This document shows, piece by piece, positions 1-9,089 of a stretch of 64,000 nt of DNA; the first letter of the stretch is position 1, and the number at the start of each line of letters is the position of its first letter. Under the pieces are notes generated by a model. The model did not search any database. It was given only the letters and a program-made list of their open reading frames with translations, and had not been told where the DNA came from. The stretch is from Chloroflexota bacterium. GTDB lineage: Bacteria > Chloroflexota > Dehalococcoidia > Dehalococcoidales > JACQON01. The translations under genes were made by a program, and so were the position numbers. The stretch covers positions 32,639-96,638 of the forward strand of contig JACQON010000021.1 in NCBI GenBank assembly GCA_016202545.1. The letters run 5' to 3'.

Positions 1-810
1 ATGCCGGACTATGCCCCGGAAGGCGACCTGGCCCCCAGGGATGTGGTCGCCCGGAGCATGGTCTATGAGATGAAGAAAACGGGCTCAGACAGGGTCTTCC
101 TTGATGCCACCCATCTGCCTGCCCATGTCATAACCACCCGCTTTCCCCAGATATACCGCTTCTGCCTTGACCACGGGCTGGATATCACCAGGGCGCAGAT
201 ACCGGTGGCCCCGGCAGCGCACTACATGATGGGCGGAGTCAAGACTGACGTCTGGGGTGAAACCAGCATCGCTGGGCTGTTTGCTGCCGGCGAGACCGCC
301 TGTACCGGGGTCCACGGGGCAAATCGACTGGCTTCAAACTCTATGCTTGAGGTGGTGGTGTTCAGCAAGCGGATACTGGAGAAGACCACGGCGAAGACGG
401 AGACAAAGGGGGCCGCCACCGGCCGGGGCGCCGAGCTCCGCCGCGCGATAAGCCGGCGGCGGGCCCGCAGGACGGTGCCTGCTCCCAGCCTTTCTGCCCT
501 GCAGCGGCTGCTGTGGGATAAAGTGGGCATCATCCGTGATAAAGATGGCCTGGCTGAAGCGGCTGATATCCTGTTTGCTTGGCAGCAACGCCTGCCCCCG
601 CCCGCTGACCGCCCCTCCTACGAGCTGAGCAACCTGGTGCTCACGGCTCGTCTGGTGACTGAGGCGGCGCTGCTGAGGGAAGAGAGCCGCGGCGCCCATT
701 TCCGCTCCGATTTTCCCGACCGTTCGCCGAAGTGGCTGCGCCACATCGTGTTTACATCGAAAGCCCCCCTTTCTTTCAAAGAAGAGGGAGATACGAAGGG
801 GGTGAGGTAG
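1..810 (+). CDS. nadB: L-aspartate oxidase, C-terminal part (cut by window start)
   Basis: FAD flavoprotein that oxidises L-aspartate to iminoaspartate, the first step of de novo NAD synthesis. The visible 269 residues hold the C-terminal half: the flavin-binding stretch GLFAAGETACTGVHGANRLA, the SNSMLEVVVF segment and the helical C-terminal domain. The ATG at base 1 is probably internal, because the N-terminal FAD Rossmann fold is missing and must lie outside the window. The close relatives SdhA/FrdA are less likely because nadC follows directly. The last ~18 residues after KWLRHIVF look like translated repeat DNA (CCCCCCTTT ... AAGGGGGT), an extension not expected in the family. Confidence 0.88.
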   Translation: MPDYAPEGDLAPRDVVARSMVYEMKKTGSDRVFLDATHLPAHVITTRFPQIYRFCLDHGLDITRAQIPVAPAAHYMMGGVKTDVWGETSIAGLFAAGETACTGVHGANRLASNSMLEVVVFSKRILEKTTAKTETKGAATGRGAELRRAISRRRARRTVPAPSLSALQRLLWDKVGIIRDKDGLAEAADILFAWQQRLPPPADRPSYELSNLVLTARLVTEAALLREESRGAHFRSDFPDRSPKWLRHIVFTSKAPLSFKEEGDTKGVR

Positions 811-1671
811 ATAGATAATCTCCAGCTATCCGAGGAGCAAATCGGCGATATCATAGACCTCGCCCTGGCCGAGGATGTCGGCCACGGTGACCCGACCAGC
901 CAGGCGCTGCTCCCGCCTGAACTCCAGGGTGAAGCCTCGGTGATGGTCAAGGCGGACGGGGTAGTGGCCGGCATTACAGTCGCCGGGCAGGTCTTTCATA
1001 AGGTAGACCCATCGCTGCGCTTTGAAGTGCTTATTGAAGACGGTACCAGGGTGAAGCCGGGGGATATAGTCGCCACCGTTTCCGGCAGCGTAACCAGCAT
1101 TCTCAAAGCCGAGCGGGTAGCCCTCAATTTTCTGTGCCGGCTCAGCGGCATCGCCACGCAGACGGCCAGGTTTGTGGAGCGGGCGCATGGGCTTAAGGCA
1201 GCCATCACCGACACGCGTAAGACCACCCCCGGCCTCAGGTTGCTGGAAAAGTATGCGGTGCGGGCCGGCGGCGGGCATAACCACCGCCTTCACCTGGGCG
1301 ACGGCATCCTGATAAAGGACAACCACCTGGCGGCGCTGCGCGCCCTGGGCATGAGCTTTAAGGAGATTGTGGCCAAAGCCAGGCAGAATGCCCCCCGGGG
1401 GCTAAGGCTGGAGGTGGAGGTGAACACCCTTCAGGACGCCCTCGATGCGGCGGATGCCGGCGCGGATATCATCATGCTGGACAATATGAGCATTGAGGAG
1501 ATGCGCCGGGCGGTGGGCGCGCTCCACGGCCGGGTGAAGACCGAAGCCTCAGGCGGTGTTACCCTGGACAACGTCCGGCAAGTAGCCGAAACCGGGGTTG
1601 ACATCATCTCCATCGGCGCCCTCACCCACTCCCCCAAAGCGCTGGACATCAGCCTTGAGCTTGGGTTATAG
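811..1671 (+). CDS. nadC: nicotinate-nucleotide pyrophosphorylase (quinolinate phosphoribosyltransferase)
   Basis: Converts quinolinate and PRPP to nicotinate mononucleotide. Motifs seen are LNFLCRLSGIAT, TRKTTPGLR, GGGHNHR and the late EASGGVTLDN ... ISIGALTHS phosphate-binding region. The ORF track starts at ATG 940, but family-like sequence runs further upstream in the same open frame (IIDLALAEDVGHGDPTSQAL). The only codon that starts the whole domain is ATA at 811, right after the nadB stop and 5-7 nt behind a strong Shine-Dalgarno GGGGGTGAGG. No ATG, GTG or TTG lies in frame between 811 and 936. I therefore place the start at ATA 811 (287 aa). The alternatives are GTG 937 or ATG 940 with a truncated N-terminus, or a consensus error. 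Confidence 0.85.
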   Translation: MDNLQLSEEQIGDIIDLALAEDVGHGDPTSQALLPPELQGEASVMVKADGVVAGITVAGQVFHKVDPSLRFEVLIEDGTRVKPGDIVATVSGSVTSILKAERVALNFLCRLSGIATQTARFVERAHGLKAAITDTRKTTPGLRLLEKYAVRAGGGHNHRLHLGDGILIKDNHLAALRALGMSFKEIVAKARQNAPRGLRLEVEVNTLQDALDAADAGADIIMLDNMSIEEMRRAVGALHGRVKTEASGGVTLDNVRQVAETGVDIISIGALTHSPKALDISLELGL

Positions 1672-1715
1672 ACACGTAAAGCTCAAGCAGCCTGAAAATA
1701 ATTGGCCTCCAAGAT

Positions 1716-2492
1716 TCACCTGCCCCTGGCGGACGTCTTTTGCAGCACCATGATGGGGATGGCGATTGCCATGACTACCAGCGAAATCCACTGTGCCTGG
1801 TTTAGATTCAGAAAGACGGTATTGCTATCCAGCCGCAGAAAGGAAAGGAAGAACCGGCCGGTGGAGTAAAGGGCGAGGTAAAGCAGAAACAGCATGCCGT
1901 CGGGTCGGGCACGGCCCAAAATCTTCCACAGCAGGCCGAAGATGAACAGGTCCATGAGCAGCTCATAGGCTACCGCCGGGTGCGTCGGCGGCAGGCCATA
2001 GCTGGGGCTGCCAGGGTGGGTGTAGACTACTCCCCAGGGCAGGCTGATGGTTGTGCTGATGTGTTCCCCGTTGATGATGTCCCCGATTCGTCCTATCGCC
2101 TGGGCCAGGATAAGCCCGGGAGCGACCCGGTCAGCATAGCGGCTGAAAGGAATCCCCTTGATTTTGGCGAATAACAGCCCGGCGAGTGTTCCGCCCAGGA
2201 CGCCACCCCATATAGCCAGCCCCCCTTCCCAGATGGCAAGGATAGCCCCGGGATTAGCTGAATAATAGCCCCAGTAGTCGATTACATGCACCAGCCGGGC
2301 GCCGATAATGCCGCCGGGGATTACCCATACCGCCAGGGAGTACATCGTGTCCGCCGGCAGTCCGGCCCTGGCGGCGAGGTGAGCCGAAAGCCACACCGCT
2401 GCCGCCATGCCTACTACTATAAACAGGCTGTGCCACGCCAGCGAAAACGGCCCTATGGTGAGCAGAATTGGGTCAATGCCTATTTCTATCAT
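1716..2492 (-). CDS. lgt: prolipoprotein diacylglyceryl transferase
   Basis: Integral membrane enzyme that moves diacylglycerol from phosphatidylglycerol to the lipobox cysteine of prolipoproteins. At 258 aa it has the family length, with about seven hydrophobic segments. Motifs visible are LAWHSLFIVVG near the N-terminus, GGLAIWGGVLGG, and the signature LAQAIGRIGDIINGEHIS followed by WGVVYTHP and HPAVAYE. The start ATG follows a strong GGAGGAGGAGGG ribosome site. It is the last gene of a minus-strand run dtd - permease - lgt and converges with nadC. Confidence 0.95.
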   Translation of the reverse strand: MIEIGIDPILLTIGPFSLAWHSLFIVVGMAAAVWLSAHLAARAGLPADTMYSLAVWVIPGGIIGARLVHVIDYWGYYSANPGAILAIWEGGLAIWGGVLGGTLAGLLFAKIKGIPFSRYADRVAPGLILAQAIGRIGDIINGEHISTTISLPWGVVYTHPGSPSYGLPPTHPAVAYELLMDLFIFGLLWKILGRARPDGMLFLLYLALYSTGRFFLSFLRLDSNTVFLNLNQAQWISLVVMAIAIPIMVLQKTSARGR

Positions 2493-2559
2493 CTGCCCTC
2501 CTCCTCCTTGGTAATTGGCAGCCGGTGGTCATGCCAATCCAGCCTGCGCCTGAATACCG

Positions 2560-3276
2560 TCAGCTTGCCGGGAAGAAAAGCCCGGCGGTGAACCCTATCT
2601 GCCAGATAATAACAAAGCCGAGGGTTATGCTGACGATGCCAGCAGCCCCCTGGAACCACTGGTGCAGTCGCAGCGAAACCCCGGCGGTGAGCCTGAAAGG
2701 GATGGCGATAAGTCCACTGAAGAGCAACATGCCAATAATGGAGCCCATCCCGAAGAGAAGCAGGAAGAGGAGTCCCTGGGCCACCGAGGACATAGCTCCC
2801 AGGACGAGCATGGTGAGCGCCCCGCTCCCGGCCAGGCCATGGACCATCCCAATCAGCAAAGGACGTCTGACGTGTTTATGGTCATGGTCCGGCATTTCCT
2901 GATGAGAATGGGGATGCAGATGAAGCCTGCCATCGTGCCGGTGCGCGTGGGCATGAATCCTGCCCCGCACGAGCTTGATTACAAGAGGCACGCCCAGCAG
3001 GATGAGGATTATCCCGACGACTAATTCCATCGACAGGGCCAGCTTGTCGGGGATGGTCAGCTTAAATACCAGGACTCCGAATCCCGCCGCCAGGAGGGTC
3101 AGGGTATGGCCTATGCCCCAGCTCAGGCCCGTCAGCAGCGAGCGTGGCAGGCTGCGGCTGCGGCTGACAATGGTAGTTACCGCCACTATGTGGTCGGCGT
3201 CCAGGGCATGTTTGACCCCCAGCAGAAATCCCAGGAACAGGGCGGTCAACACTGTAGCTTCTGTTATGCTTTCCAT
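2560..3276 (-). CDS. NiCoT/UreH-like nickel or cobalt permease
   Basis: Predicted six-helix membrane protein of 238 aa. Near the N-terminus it has HALDADHI, the HX4DH signature of NiCoT-type Ni/Co permeases and relatives. A central cytoplasmic loop is very rich in histidine (HAHAHRHDGRLHLHPHSHQ), a likely metal-binding store. A second helix block carries GMVHGLAGSGALTML, as in UreH/HupE-like exporters and permeases. It lies 3 nt behind dtd, so the two are probably cotranscribed. Nickel for CODH/ACS and cobalt for corrinoids are plausible cargoes given the acs operon in this window. The sequence alone does not decide between them, nor between import and export. Confidence 0.8.
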   Translation of the reverse strand: MESITEATVLTALFLGFLLGVKHALDADHIVAVTTIVSRSRSLPRSLLTGLSWGIGHTLTLLAAGFGVLVFKLTIPDKLALSMELVVGIILILLGVPLVIKLVRGRIHAHAHRHDGRLHLHPHSHQEMPDHDHKHVRRPLLIGMVHGLAGSGALTMLVLGAMSSVAQGLLFLLLFGMGSIIGMLLFSGLIAIPFRLTAGVSLRLHQWFQGAAGIVSITLGFVIIWQIGFTAGLFFPAS

Positions 3277-3279
3277 ATC

Positions 3280-3729
3280 TCAAGCCTGCTCCTTACTATC
3301 CAGCATTATGGTCACCGGGCCATCGTTGTGGATTTCTACCTGCATGTACTGCTGAAAGCGTCCGGTCTGCACCTTCAGTCCACTGGCGATGACCTCCCGG
3401 ACGAAGCAGTTGAATAGCTGCTCGGCTTCGGGCGGCGCTGCCGCTGCGGTGAAGCTGGGGCGGCGGCCCTTCCTGGTATCGGCCAGGAGGGTGAACTGGC
3501 TTATAACCAGTAGCTCACCGCCGATGTCCAGGGCGGACAGGTCGAATTTCCCTCCTTCATCGGCGAAGATGCGCAGGTTGACTGTCTTCTGTGCTAGATA
3601 CCGGGCGTCTCTTTCAGCGTCCCCGGCGGCCACACCTACAAAGGCTACCAGTCCCCGCCCTATCTTGCCCACCACCTCTCCGCCGACGCTAACTGAGGCT
3701 CGGGCAACCCGCTGAAGCAGCGCCTTCAC
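3280..3729 (-). CDS. dtd: D-aminoacyl-tRNA deacylase
   Basis: Removes D-amino acids mischarged on tRNA. The 149 aa length is exactly the family size. The N-terminus is the typical MKALLQRVARASVSVGGEVVGKIG, and the catalytic region SQFTLLADTRKGRRPSFTAAAAP holds the SQxTL and RPSF signatures. The C-terminal cross-subunit proline motif appears as the variant DGPVTI. It starts with GTG at 3729. It leads the dtd - permease - lgt run. Confidence 0.95.
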   Translation of the reverse strand: MKALLQRVARASVSVGGEVVGKIGRGLVAFVGVAAGDAERDARYLAQKTVNLRIFADEGGKFDLSALDIGGELLVISQFTLLADTRKGRRPSFTAAAAPPEAEQLFNCFVREVIASGLKVQTGRFQQYMQVEIHNDGPVTIMLDSKEQA

Positions 3730-3848
3730 GACTGTCTCCTGCTCTTTTTCCTCTGGCCCGGCTGCCTTGCGTCCTTGTCCTACACAGAGTTTACCGCACC
3801 GGCCTGGCTCAAGGCAAGTCCAGGCAGCCCTTTTGCCTGCCGCTACAT

Positions 3849-3877
3849 TTGAGGCTCGGCCCAGGCTGTGCTATGAT
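3849..3877 (+). promoter_or_regulatory. sigma70-type promoter for the flavodoxin-like gene
   Basis: TTGAGG and TATGAT are separated by 17 bp, about 48 bp upstream of the ATG at 3925. Nothing else explains the 195-base gap between dtd and this gene. Confidence 0.5.
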
Positions 3878-3924
3878 GATATTGGCAATATGGATATCAG
3901 CGTCCTCATGGACATGGAGCTAAG

Positions 3925-4506
3925 GTGAAGGTACTGGGTATATCTGGCAGCCCGCGGCGCGGCGGCAACACCGACCTGCTGCTGGCGGAGGTCATGACAG
4001 GCGCCGCCAGCAAAGGGGCTGAGGTCAAGACCATCGCTGTATGTGCCCTCGATATCGCTCCCTGCGAGCACTGTGATGTCTGCCTGAAGACCGGCGAGTG
4101 CAAGATACAGGATGACATGCAGATGGTGTACCGGGAAATGGAAGAGGCCGACCGAATTGTGCTGGCCTCGCCGGTGCATTTCATGGGCGTGACTGCCCAG
4201 ATGAAGGCGATGATAGACCGCTGCCAGTCGCGGTGGGCGCGAAAGTACGTGCTCAAGCGGCCGCCTCTGGGCAGCCAGACGGGGAAAAAGGCCGGGCTGT
4301 TTGTCTCCGTCGGTGGCAGAGAGAAAGGCAACCTCTTCGAGCCAGCGCTGGCCACGGTAAAGTCCCTGTTTGCCAGCCTCGACATCCGCTTTGCCGGCGC
4401 TCTGCTATTCTCCAGCGTGGACGAGAAAGGCGCCATAGCCAAACGCCCGGAGGCGCTAAAGCAGGCCTTTATCGCCGGTCAGAAGCTGGTGGAGGGAATA
4501 TCCTGA
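3925..4506 (+). CDS. NADPH-dependent FMN reductase / flavodoxin-family protein
   Basis: A 193-aa flavodoxin-fold protein. It begins MKVLGISGSPRRGGNTDLL, the classic FMN phosphate-binding loop (GSPRxxGNT). Then come CxxCxxC-type cysteines (CEHCDVCLKTGECKIQDDM), typical of the iron-sulfur flavoprotein/NADPH:FMN oxidoreductase subgroup, and the flavin-contact segment ASPVHFMGVTAQMKAMIDR. These proteins move electrons between NAD(P)H, flavin and sometimes an Fe-S cluster, so it could serve as a redox carrier here, but the partner is unknown. Its 3' end overlaps the convergent nucleotidyltransferase gene by 28 bp. Confidence 0.85.
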   Translation: MKVLGISGSPRRGGNTDLLLAEVMTGAASKGAEVKTIAVCALDIAPCEHCDVCLKTGECKIQDDMQMVYREMEEADRIVLASPVHFMGVTAQMKAMIDRCQSRWARKYVLKRPPLGSQTGKKAGLFVSVGGREKGNLFEPALATVKSLFASLDIRFAGALLFSSVDEKGAIAKRPEALKQAFIAGQKLVEGIS

Positions 4507-5579
4507 GCCGCTAGCCCGGTAATCCGCTCCCGGTCAGGGGTGACCACGCAGTTGGCCAGCCGCTCATTGCTTTCCACTGCGGTGCCGCTGACGATGATGC
4601 ACTGCCTGACGCTGACGCCGGCGCCGATGTCAACCCCGCTCCATATTATGGACGTCTCCACGGCGGCGCCCTCGCCTATAGAGCATCCCGGCCCGATAGC
4701 CACTGGCCCCTTGATACAGGCTTCCCGGCCTATCCGGCACCCCTCGCCGACCACCACCGGGCCGACCAATCTGGCTGAGGGGTGTACCGAGATGTCGCTC
4801 TCGCAACGCACCTCATCGCTGTTCAGGCTGCCGGTAAGGGCGCTGCCGACCCTCGATTGCAGCAGGTCATAGTTCAGGCAGAGGTACTTTGCCGGCGTCC
4901 CCATATCAATCCAGTACCCCCTGGAAGCGTAGCCGTAAATGGGCTCACCGCGCTCCAGGAGAAGTGGAAACAGCTCCTTTTCAAACATGTGCGGCGTATT
5001 GGCCGGGACATGCTCCAATATCTCCGGCTCAAGGATGTAGATGCCGGCGTTTATCCACTGGCTGGTCACCTGCTCAGGGGACGGTTTCTCGGTAAAGCAT
5101 CCGACCCTGCCCTCGCTATCGGCATCAATCATGCCGAAGGCGCAGGGATTGTCCACCCAGGCCAGGGCCATGGTCACCTTGGCCCGCCTGCGGCGGTGAA
5201 AAGCGAGCATGTCGGCTATATCAATATCGGTGAAGATATCCCCGTTGAGCACGACGAAAGTGCCGTCCAGGTGCTGCTCGGCGTTCTTTATGGCGCCAGC
5301 AGTGCCCAGCGGAGTATCCTCCACGCTATAGGTCAGCCTCACCCCCCGGTCACCGCCATCCCCGAAGTATCCCTGGATGGCCTCAGGGATATAGCTCACG
5401 GCAAGGATGATGTCCCCGATGCCGTGCTTTCCGAGGTAGGCCATAGTATGCTCCAGAAAGGGATGATTGAGCACCGGCACCATGGCTTTGGGCGTGTAAT
5501 AGGTGAGCGGCCGCAGGCGCGTGCCCTCGCCGCCAACCAGGATGACCGCTTTCAACGGGGCTGTTTGCCTCTGTCCCAT
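4479..5579 (-). CDS. sugar-1-phosphate nucleotidyltransferase (GDP-mannose pyrophosphorylase-like)
   Basis: A 366-aa two-domain enzyme. The N-terminal catalytic domain has KAVILVGGEGTRLRPLTYYTPK, the pyrophosphorylase signature, plus VLNGDIFTD for metal/sugar binding and EKP. The C-terminal ~110 residues are a left-handed beta-helix built from hexapeptide repeats (VVGEGCRIG, AIGPGCSIGEGAAVE). This layout matches bacterial/archaeal mannose-1-phosphate guanylyltransferase-like proteins, but a glucose- or mannose-specific role cannot be assigned by eye. It is the last gene of DUF364 - yggS - nucleotidyltransferase. Confidence 0.85.
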   Translation of the reverse strand: MGQRQTAPLKAVILVGGEGTRLRPLTYYTPKAMVPVLNHPFLEHTMAYLGKHGIGDIILAVSYIPEAIQGYFGDGGDRGVRLTYSVEDTPLGTAGAIKNAEQHLDGTFVVLNGDIFTDIDIADMLAFHRRRRAKVTMALAWVDNPCAFGMIDADSEGRVGCFTEKPSPEQVTSQWINAGIYILEPEILEHVPANTPHMFEKELFPLLLERGEPIYGYASRGYWIDMGTPAKYLCLNYDLLQSRVGSALTGSLNSDEVRCESDISVHPSARLVGPVVVGEGCRIGREACIKGPVAIGPGCSIGEGAAVETSIIWSGVDIGAGVSVRQCIIVSGTAVESNERLANCVVTPDRERITGLAAQDIPSTSF

Positions 5580-5599
5580 TTTGAGATTTCTCCCGTCCT

Positions 5600-6277
5600 T
5601 TAATCCGCTGGGTTCCTGTTCCGGCGTCTCTGCCCGAATATCCCGGTCCCTATCCTCATTATGTTGGCCCCCTCTTCAATGGCAATTCTATACGAGTTGG
5701 TCATTCCCATGGAAAGATACCTCATCTCCACGGCGGGTAAGCCGAGCTCCTTGAGCCTGTGGTATAGCCTCCTCGTCTCCGCGAAGCAAGGTCTTGAGTC
5801 CTCAGGGTCGCCGAACCGGGGGCCCATGGTCATCAACCCCATCACCTTTATATTTGGAAGGGCTGAAATCTCCCTGAGCAGTCGCTCAGCATCTTCCGGC
5901 AGCACGCCTGTCTTTTCCCGCTCCCGGCCGCTGTTTATCTCGACCAGCACCGGCATCACCTTGCTGCTCTGAGCGCATCTTTTGTCAATCTCCCTGGCGA
6001 TTTCAACCGAGTCAATGGTCTCAATCATGTCAAACAGGGCCGCCGCTTTTTTAGCCTTGTTTTTCTGGAGATGCCCGATAAAGTGCCACTTCGCCCTCCG
6101 GCCCACCACGGCGAAGGCCTGCTCCGCTTCCTGGACATAATTTTCGCCGATGCTCTTTACCCCCGCCTCCACCGCTTCCAGGACTTCTTCCGGCGTTCTC
6201 CCTTTGGCCGCTGCCACCAGCTCCACGCCCTCTGGCAGCTCTCTCAAAAGTCTGCGGATGTTTTCCGTGATACTCAA
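5600..6277 (-). CDS. yggS: YggS/PLPBP-family pyridoxal-phosphate homeostasis protein
   Basis: A 225-aa alanine-racemase-fold protein that binds PLP without known catalysis and affects vitamin B6 and amino-acid homeostasis. The PLP lysine lies in LVAAAKGRTPEEV. Further signatures are GENYVQEA, WHFIGHLQKNKAK, LVEINSGREREKTG, GLMTMGP and the C-terminal LSMGMTNSYRIAIEEGANIMRIGTGIFG pattern. It starts at TTG 6277. It lies 20 nt upstream of the nucleotidyltransferase and 25 nt downstream of the DUF364 gene, so all three are probably one transcript. Confidence 0.92.
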   Translation of the reverse strand: MSITENIRRLLRELPEGVELVAAAKGRTPEEVLEAVEAGVKSIGENYVQEAEQAFAVVGRRAKWHFIGHLQKNKAKKAAALFDMIETIDSVEIAREIDKRCAQSSKVMPVLVEINSGREREKTGVLPEDAERLLREISALPNIKVMGLMTMGPRFGDPEDSRPCFAETRRLYHRLKELGLPAVEMRYLSMGMTNSYRIAIEEGANIMRIGTGIFGQRRRNRNPAD

Positions 6278-6302
6278 TATGTGACGTCCCGTCTTTTATG
6301 GG

Positions 6303-7034
6303 CTATTTCAGCATGGTCAGCAATGCGACGCCCTTCATCTGGCGGAAGGTGGCCCCCTGGCTGGCGGAGCGCAGCGCTGCCTCGGTATCAACGACCTTTA
6401 TGCCGGAGATGGCATCCACCCCGTAGTCGAACAGGACCGGAGACAGCGGGGAGGTAGGTCCCATGACCACCACATAGGCCTCGGGGCGGCACAGGCTGAG
6501 GAGGTGCTCAATGGTGTGGTTGGTGAAAGCGCTGGCGGTGATGCCCACCACGTCAGCCCGAGGGATGAGGTCCTCCGCCTGGTCTTCGGGTAAGTCCCCC
6601 TCGCCGGGATGCTTCTCGATGACCCATAGCTCCTCTACCGCCTTGCGAAGCCCCGCAACAAAGGGGAAATGCCCCACCACGGCTACTTTTTTGTCTTTCC
6701 CTCTCTGAGCCAGAAGGTCGCTGGCATTGAGGTCGGCGCAGCGCCCCTGGTCAATCTCAAGGAGGGAGTTGATAGTCGCCATGCCTATGGCCGCCTCCAT
6801 CGGGCTATCGGAGTAGATTAACTGGGCTAGCTCCAGGGCATACCGACCAATGAGGAACCCGGCCTTCTTTATCGGCGGCCCGGCCTCCCCGTGGACGGCT
6901 TCCCGGCGCGGCGTTGATGCCAGGCCACAGCCGTGGGTCAGTACCGCCGTCTGAAATGGACCCACGCGTATGTCCGTTACCCTCGCCTCATGGCTCAGCG
7001 TGGAAATTATGTCGTCAATGACCTTCATCACCAT
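6303..7034 (-). CDS. DUF364 family (putative heavy-metal chelation) protein
   Basis: A 243-aa protein of the DUF4213/DUF364 family. Seen are an N-terminal domain with GCGLAST, the mid-segment IGMATINSLL, a Rossmann-like KVAVVGHFPF stretch and the family pattern DVVGITASAFTNHTIEHLL with VVMGPTSPLSP and GVDAISG. The family is annotated as heavy-metal chelation from structural similarity; its biochemical role is unproven. Members often sit near corrinoid or metal genes, but here the neighbours are YggS and a sugar nucleotidyltransferase. The start could also be ATG 7028. Confidence 0.8.
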   Translation of the reverse strand: MVMKVIDDIISTLSHEARVTDIRVGPFQTAVLTHGCGLASTPRREAVHGEAGPPIKKAGFLIGRYALELAQLIYSDSPMEAAIGMATINSLLEIDQGRCADLNASDLLAQRGKDKKVAVVGHFPFVAGLRKAVEELWVIEKHPGEGDLPEDQAEDLIPRADVVGITASAFTNHTIEHLLSLCRPEAYVVVMGPTSPLSPVLFDYGVDAISGIKVVDTEAALRSASQGATFRQMKGVALLTMLK

Positions 7035-7114
7035 GCCCCGGGCTGTAACGACGCTTTATAATAATGATAGCATAATGGTACTATAATAGGCACGTTAGAA
7101 TATGTGAGGGTTCT

Positions 7115-8056
7115 TTGACGTTGAGCGGAGAAGTATTGAAGTCCAGGTTCGCGGGCGCTCTGGTCGGGACCGGCATCGGCGATGCCCTGGGGGCGCCCTT
7201 TGAAGGGCGGCGCATGGTCAGCCCGGAAGAGATTGAAGCTGTGGCCGGGAGGCGAGAGGCGCTGACCTATACCGATGATACCCATATGACCATCGGCCTG
7301 GCTGAGTCGCTGCTCCGCAGCCGTGGCTTCGATGCCGATGACCTCGTCCAGACCTTCATGGCGAACTACGACCTGGAGCCTTACCGCGGCTACGGGCCGG
7401 GGCCGCCCCGCCTGTTCCGCCTGGTAAGGGCGGGCACACCCTGGCGCAAGGCTGCCCTGGAGCTGTACCGGGGCGGCTCCTACGGCAACGGCTCAGCGAT
7501 GAGGGCGGCTCCCATAGGCGTATTTTACTACGATGACCTGGAGACGCTGAGGGATGTCGCCTGGAGGTCGAGCGAGACCACCCATGCCCATCGCCTGGGC
7601 CGGGAAGGGGCCGCCTTGCAGGCGTGCGCCGTCGCCCTGGCCACCGGCCTTGAGCCAGGGGCGGCTTTTGACCGTGACGCCTTCCTGTCCGGGCTGTCCG
7701 GTTTCGCGCCGGAAGGGATTTATCGGGAGAAGCTGGACGGGATAAGAGGCCTTCCGACTGAACCGGACACGGCCGGTGTCGCCGGTGAGCTGGGGAACGG
7801 GATAGAGGCCTTCAACTCGGTGCCGGCGGCCATATTCTCCTTTCTTGCCCACCCCGATTCCTTCGCCCAGGCCGTTCTCTACGCCATCAGCCTGGGCGGA
7901 GATACCGATACCATCGGCGCCATGACCGGGGCTATCTCCGGCGCTTACCTGGGCATAGGGGCAATCCCTGACAGGTGGAAGAATAAGCTTGAGAACAGGC
8001 ATTACATGGAGCAGCTTGGAGAGAGATTATGGGAGATGAAAGGGCAAGACCGATAG
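7115..8056 (+). CDS. ADP-ribosylglycohydrolase family protein
   Basis: A 313-aa member of the DraG/ARH fold, which removes ADP-ribose from proteins or small molecules. The first metal-site motif is [14 protein letters not shown], then TDDTHMT with the acidic metal ligands, [15 protein letters not shown], and the C-terminal [19 protein letters not shown] with the second ligand set. All key residues appear present. The TTG start at 7115 is chosen because GTGAGGG sits 4 nt upstream; TTG 7121 is the alternative. The divergent gap upstream contains two TATAAT-like boxes. It overlaps mtnA by 28 bp, suggesting cotranscription. Confidence 0.9.
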   Translation: MTLSGEVLKSRFAGALVGTGIGDALGAPFEGRRMVSPEEIEAVAGRREALTYTDDTHMTIGLAESLLRSRGFDADDLVQTFMANYDLEPYRGYGPGPPRLFRLVRAGTPWRKAALELYRGGSYGNGSAMRAAPIGVFYYDDLETLRDVAWRSSETTHAHRLGREGAALQACAVALATGLEPGAAFDRDAFLSGLSGFAPEGIYREKLDGIRGLPTEPDTAGVAGELGNGIEAFNSVPAAIFSFLAHPDSFAQAVLYAISLGGDTDTIGAMTGAISGAYLGIGAIPDRWKNKLENRHYMEQLGERLWEMKGQDR

Positions 8057-9066
8057 AGTGGCTAGGCGACCATGTCAGGCTCCTCGACCAGACCAGGCTT
8101 CCCGGCGAGGAAGTCTACCTTGAGCTTGATAGCTATCAGGGCCTGGCTGAAGCTATCAGGGAGCTCAGAATCAGGGGCGCGCCGGCCATCGGGGTGGCTG
8201 CCGCCTACGGGATGGCCCTGGCTGCCCTGAAAATAGAGGCCGGGAGCAGGGACGATTTCCTGACCAGGCTCCGCCGGGCAAGCCGCGCCCTCGCCGCCAC
8301 CCGGCCCACCGCCGTCAATCTCCGCTGGGCCATCGAGCGCATGAAGAAGGTCGCCGCAGCGGGCCGGGATATTGGCCGGATTAAGCAGGCCCTGGTTGAG
8401 GAGGCGGTCAGAATTCACCGAGAGCAGTTTGAGGCCGACCGCAGGCTCAGCCAACTCGGCGCCGGGCTGATAAAGGACGGCTCTGTCATCCTGACCCATT
8501 GCAACACCGGCGCGCTGGCCACTACCGGCTGCGGCACGGCGCTGGGGGTAATCGGGGCGGCGGCGGAAGGGGGCAAGGCGGTAAAGGTGCTGGCCACCGA
8601 GACCCGCCCGCTGCTCCAGGGGGCGCGGCTGACCTGCTGGGAGCTCCAGCGGGCCGGTATTCCGGCCACCCTTATCACCGACTCCATGGCCGGCTACTTC
8701 ATGAGCCGCGGCGGGGTTGACTGCGTCATCGTCGGCGCCGACCGTATCGCCGCCAACGGCGATACCGCCAACAAGATAGGCACCTATACCCTGGCGGTGC
8801 TGGCCAGAGAAAACGGCATCCCCTTCTATGTGGCCGCCCCCACCTCCACCATAGACCCAACTCTCGCCGCCGGCGACGACATCCCCATCGAGCAGCGCCG
8901 CCCGGAAGAGGTGACTCATATCCGGGGAGTGCCCATCGCCCCCGAAGGTTGTCAGGCCGCCAACCCCGCCTTTGACATCACCCCCCATAAATATATCACC
9001 GCCATCATCACCGAGCGTGGTATAATTAGAGAACCGTTTGGGGAGGGGATAAGGAGAATCTTGTGA
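8029..9066 (+). CDS. mtnA: S-methyl-5-thioribose-1-phosphate isomerase
   Basis: Isomerises MTR-1-P to methylthioribulose-1-P in methionine salvage. Its 345 aa is a normal length. The family signatures are [14 protein letters not shown], the catalytic-Cys segment [18 protein letters not shown], and [21 protein letters not shown] with the catalytic Asp. The other salvage gene, mtnP, lies 1.4 kb downstream beyond the zinc-ribbon genes. In Dehalococcoidia-like genomes lacking the full Mtn pathway the product may feed other routes such as purine-derived MTA disposal. Genes for later steps are not in the window. Confidence 0.95.
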   Translation: MGDERARPIEWLGDHVRLLDQTRLPGEEVYLELDSYQGLAEAIRELRIRGAPAIGVAAAYGMALAALKIEAGSRDDFLTRLRRASRALAATRPTAVNLRWAIERMKKVAAAGRDIGRIKQALVEEAVRIHREQFEADRRLSQLGAGLIKDGSVILTHCNTGALATTGCGTALGVIGAAAEGGKAVKVLATETRPLLQGARLTCWELQRAGIPATLITDSMAGYFMSRGGVDCVIVGADRIAANGDTANKIGTYTLAVLARENGIPFYVAAPTSTIDPTLAAGDDIPIEQRRPEEVTHIRGVPIAPEGCQAANPAFDITPHKYITAIITERGIIREPFGEGIRRIL

Positions 9067-9089
9067 AGCAAAAAGGAAAGACTCTTTCT

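Noticed and set aside
1-810. succinate dehydrogenase/fumarate reductase flavoprotein
   Set aside because: Related fold, but nadC directly downstream and the NadB-like C-terminal part favour aspartate oxidase.
4782-5603. 273-aa plus-strand ORF
   Set aside because: Antisense of the nucleotidyltransferase gene.
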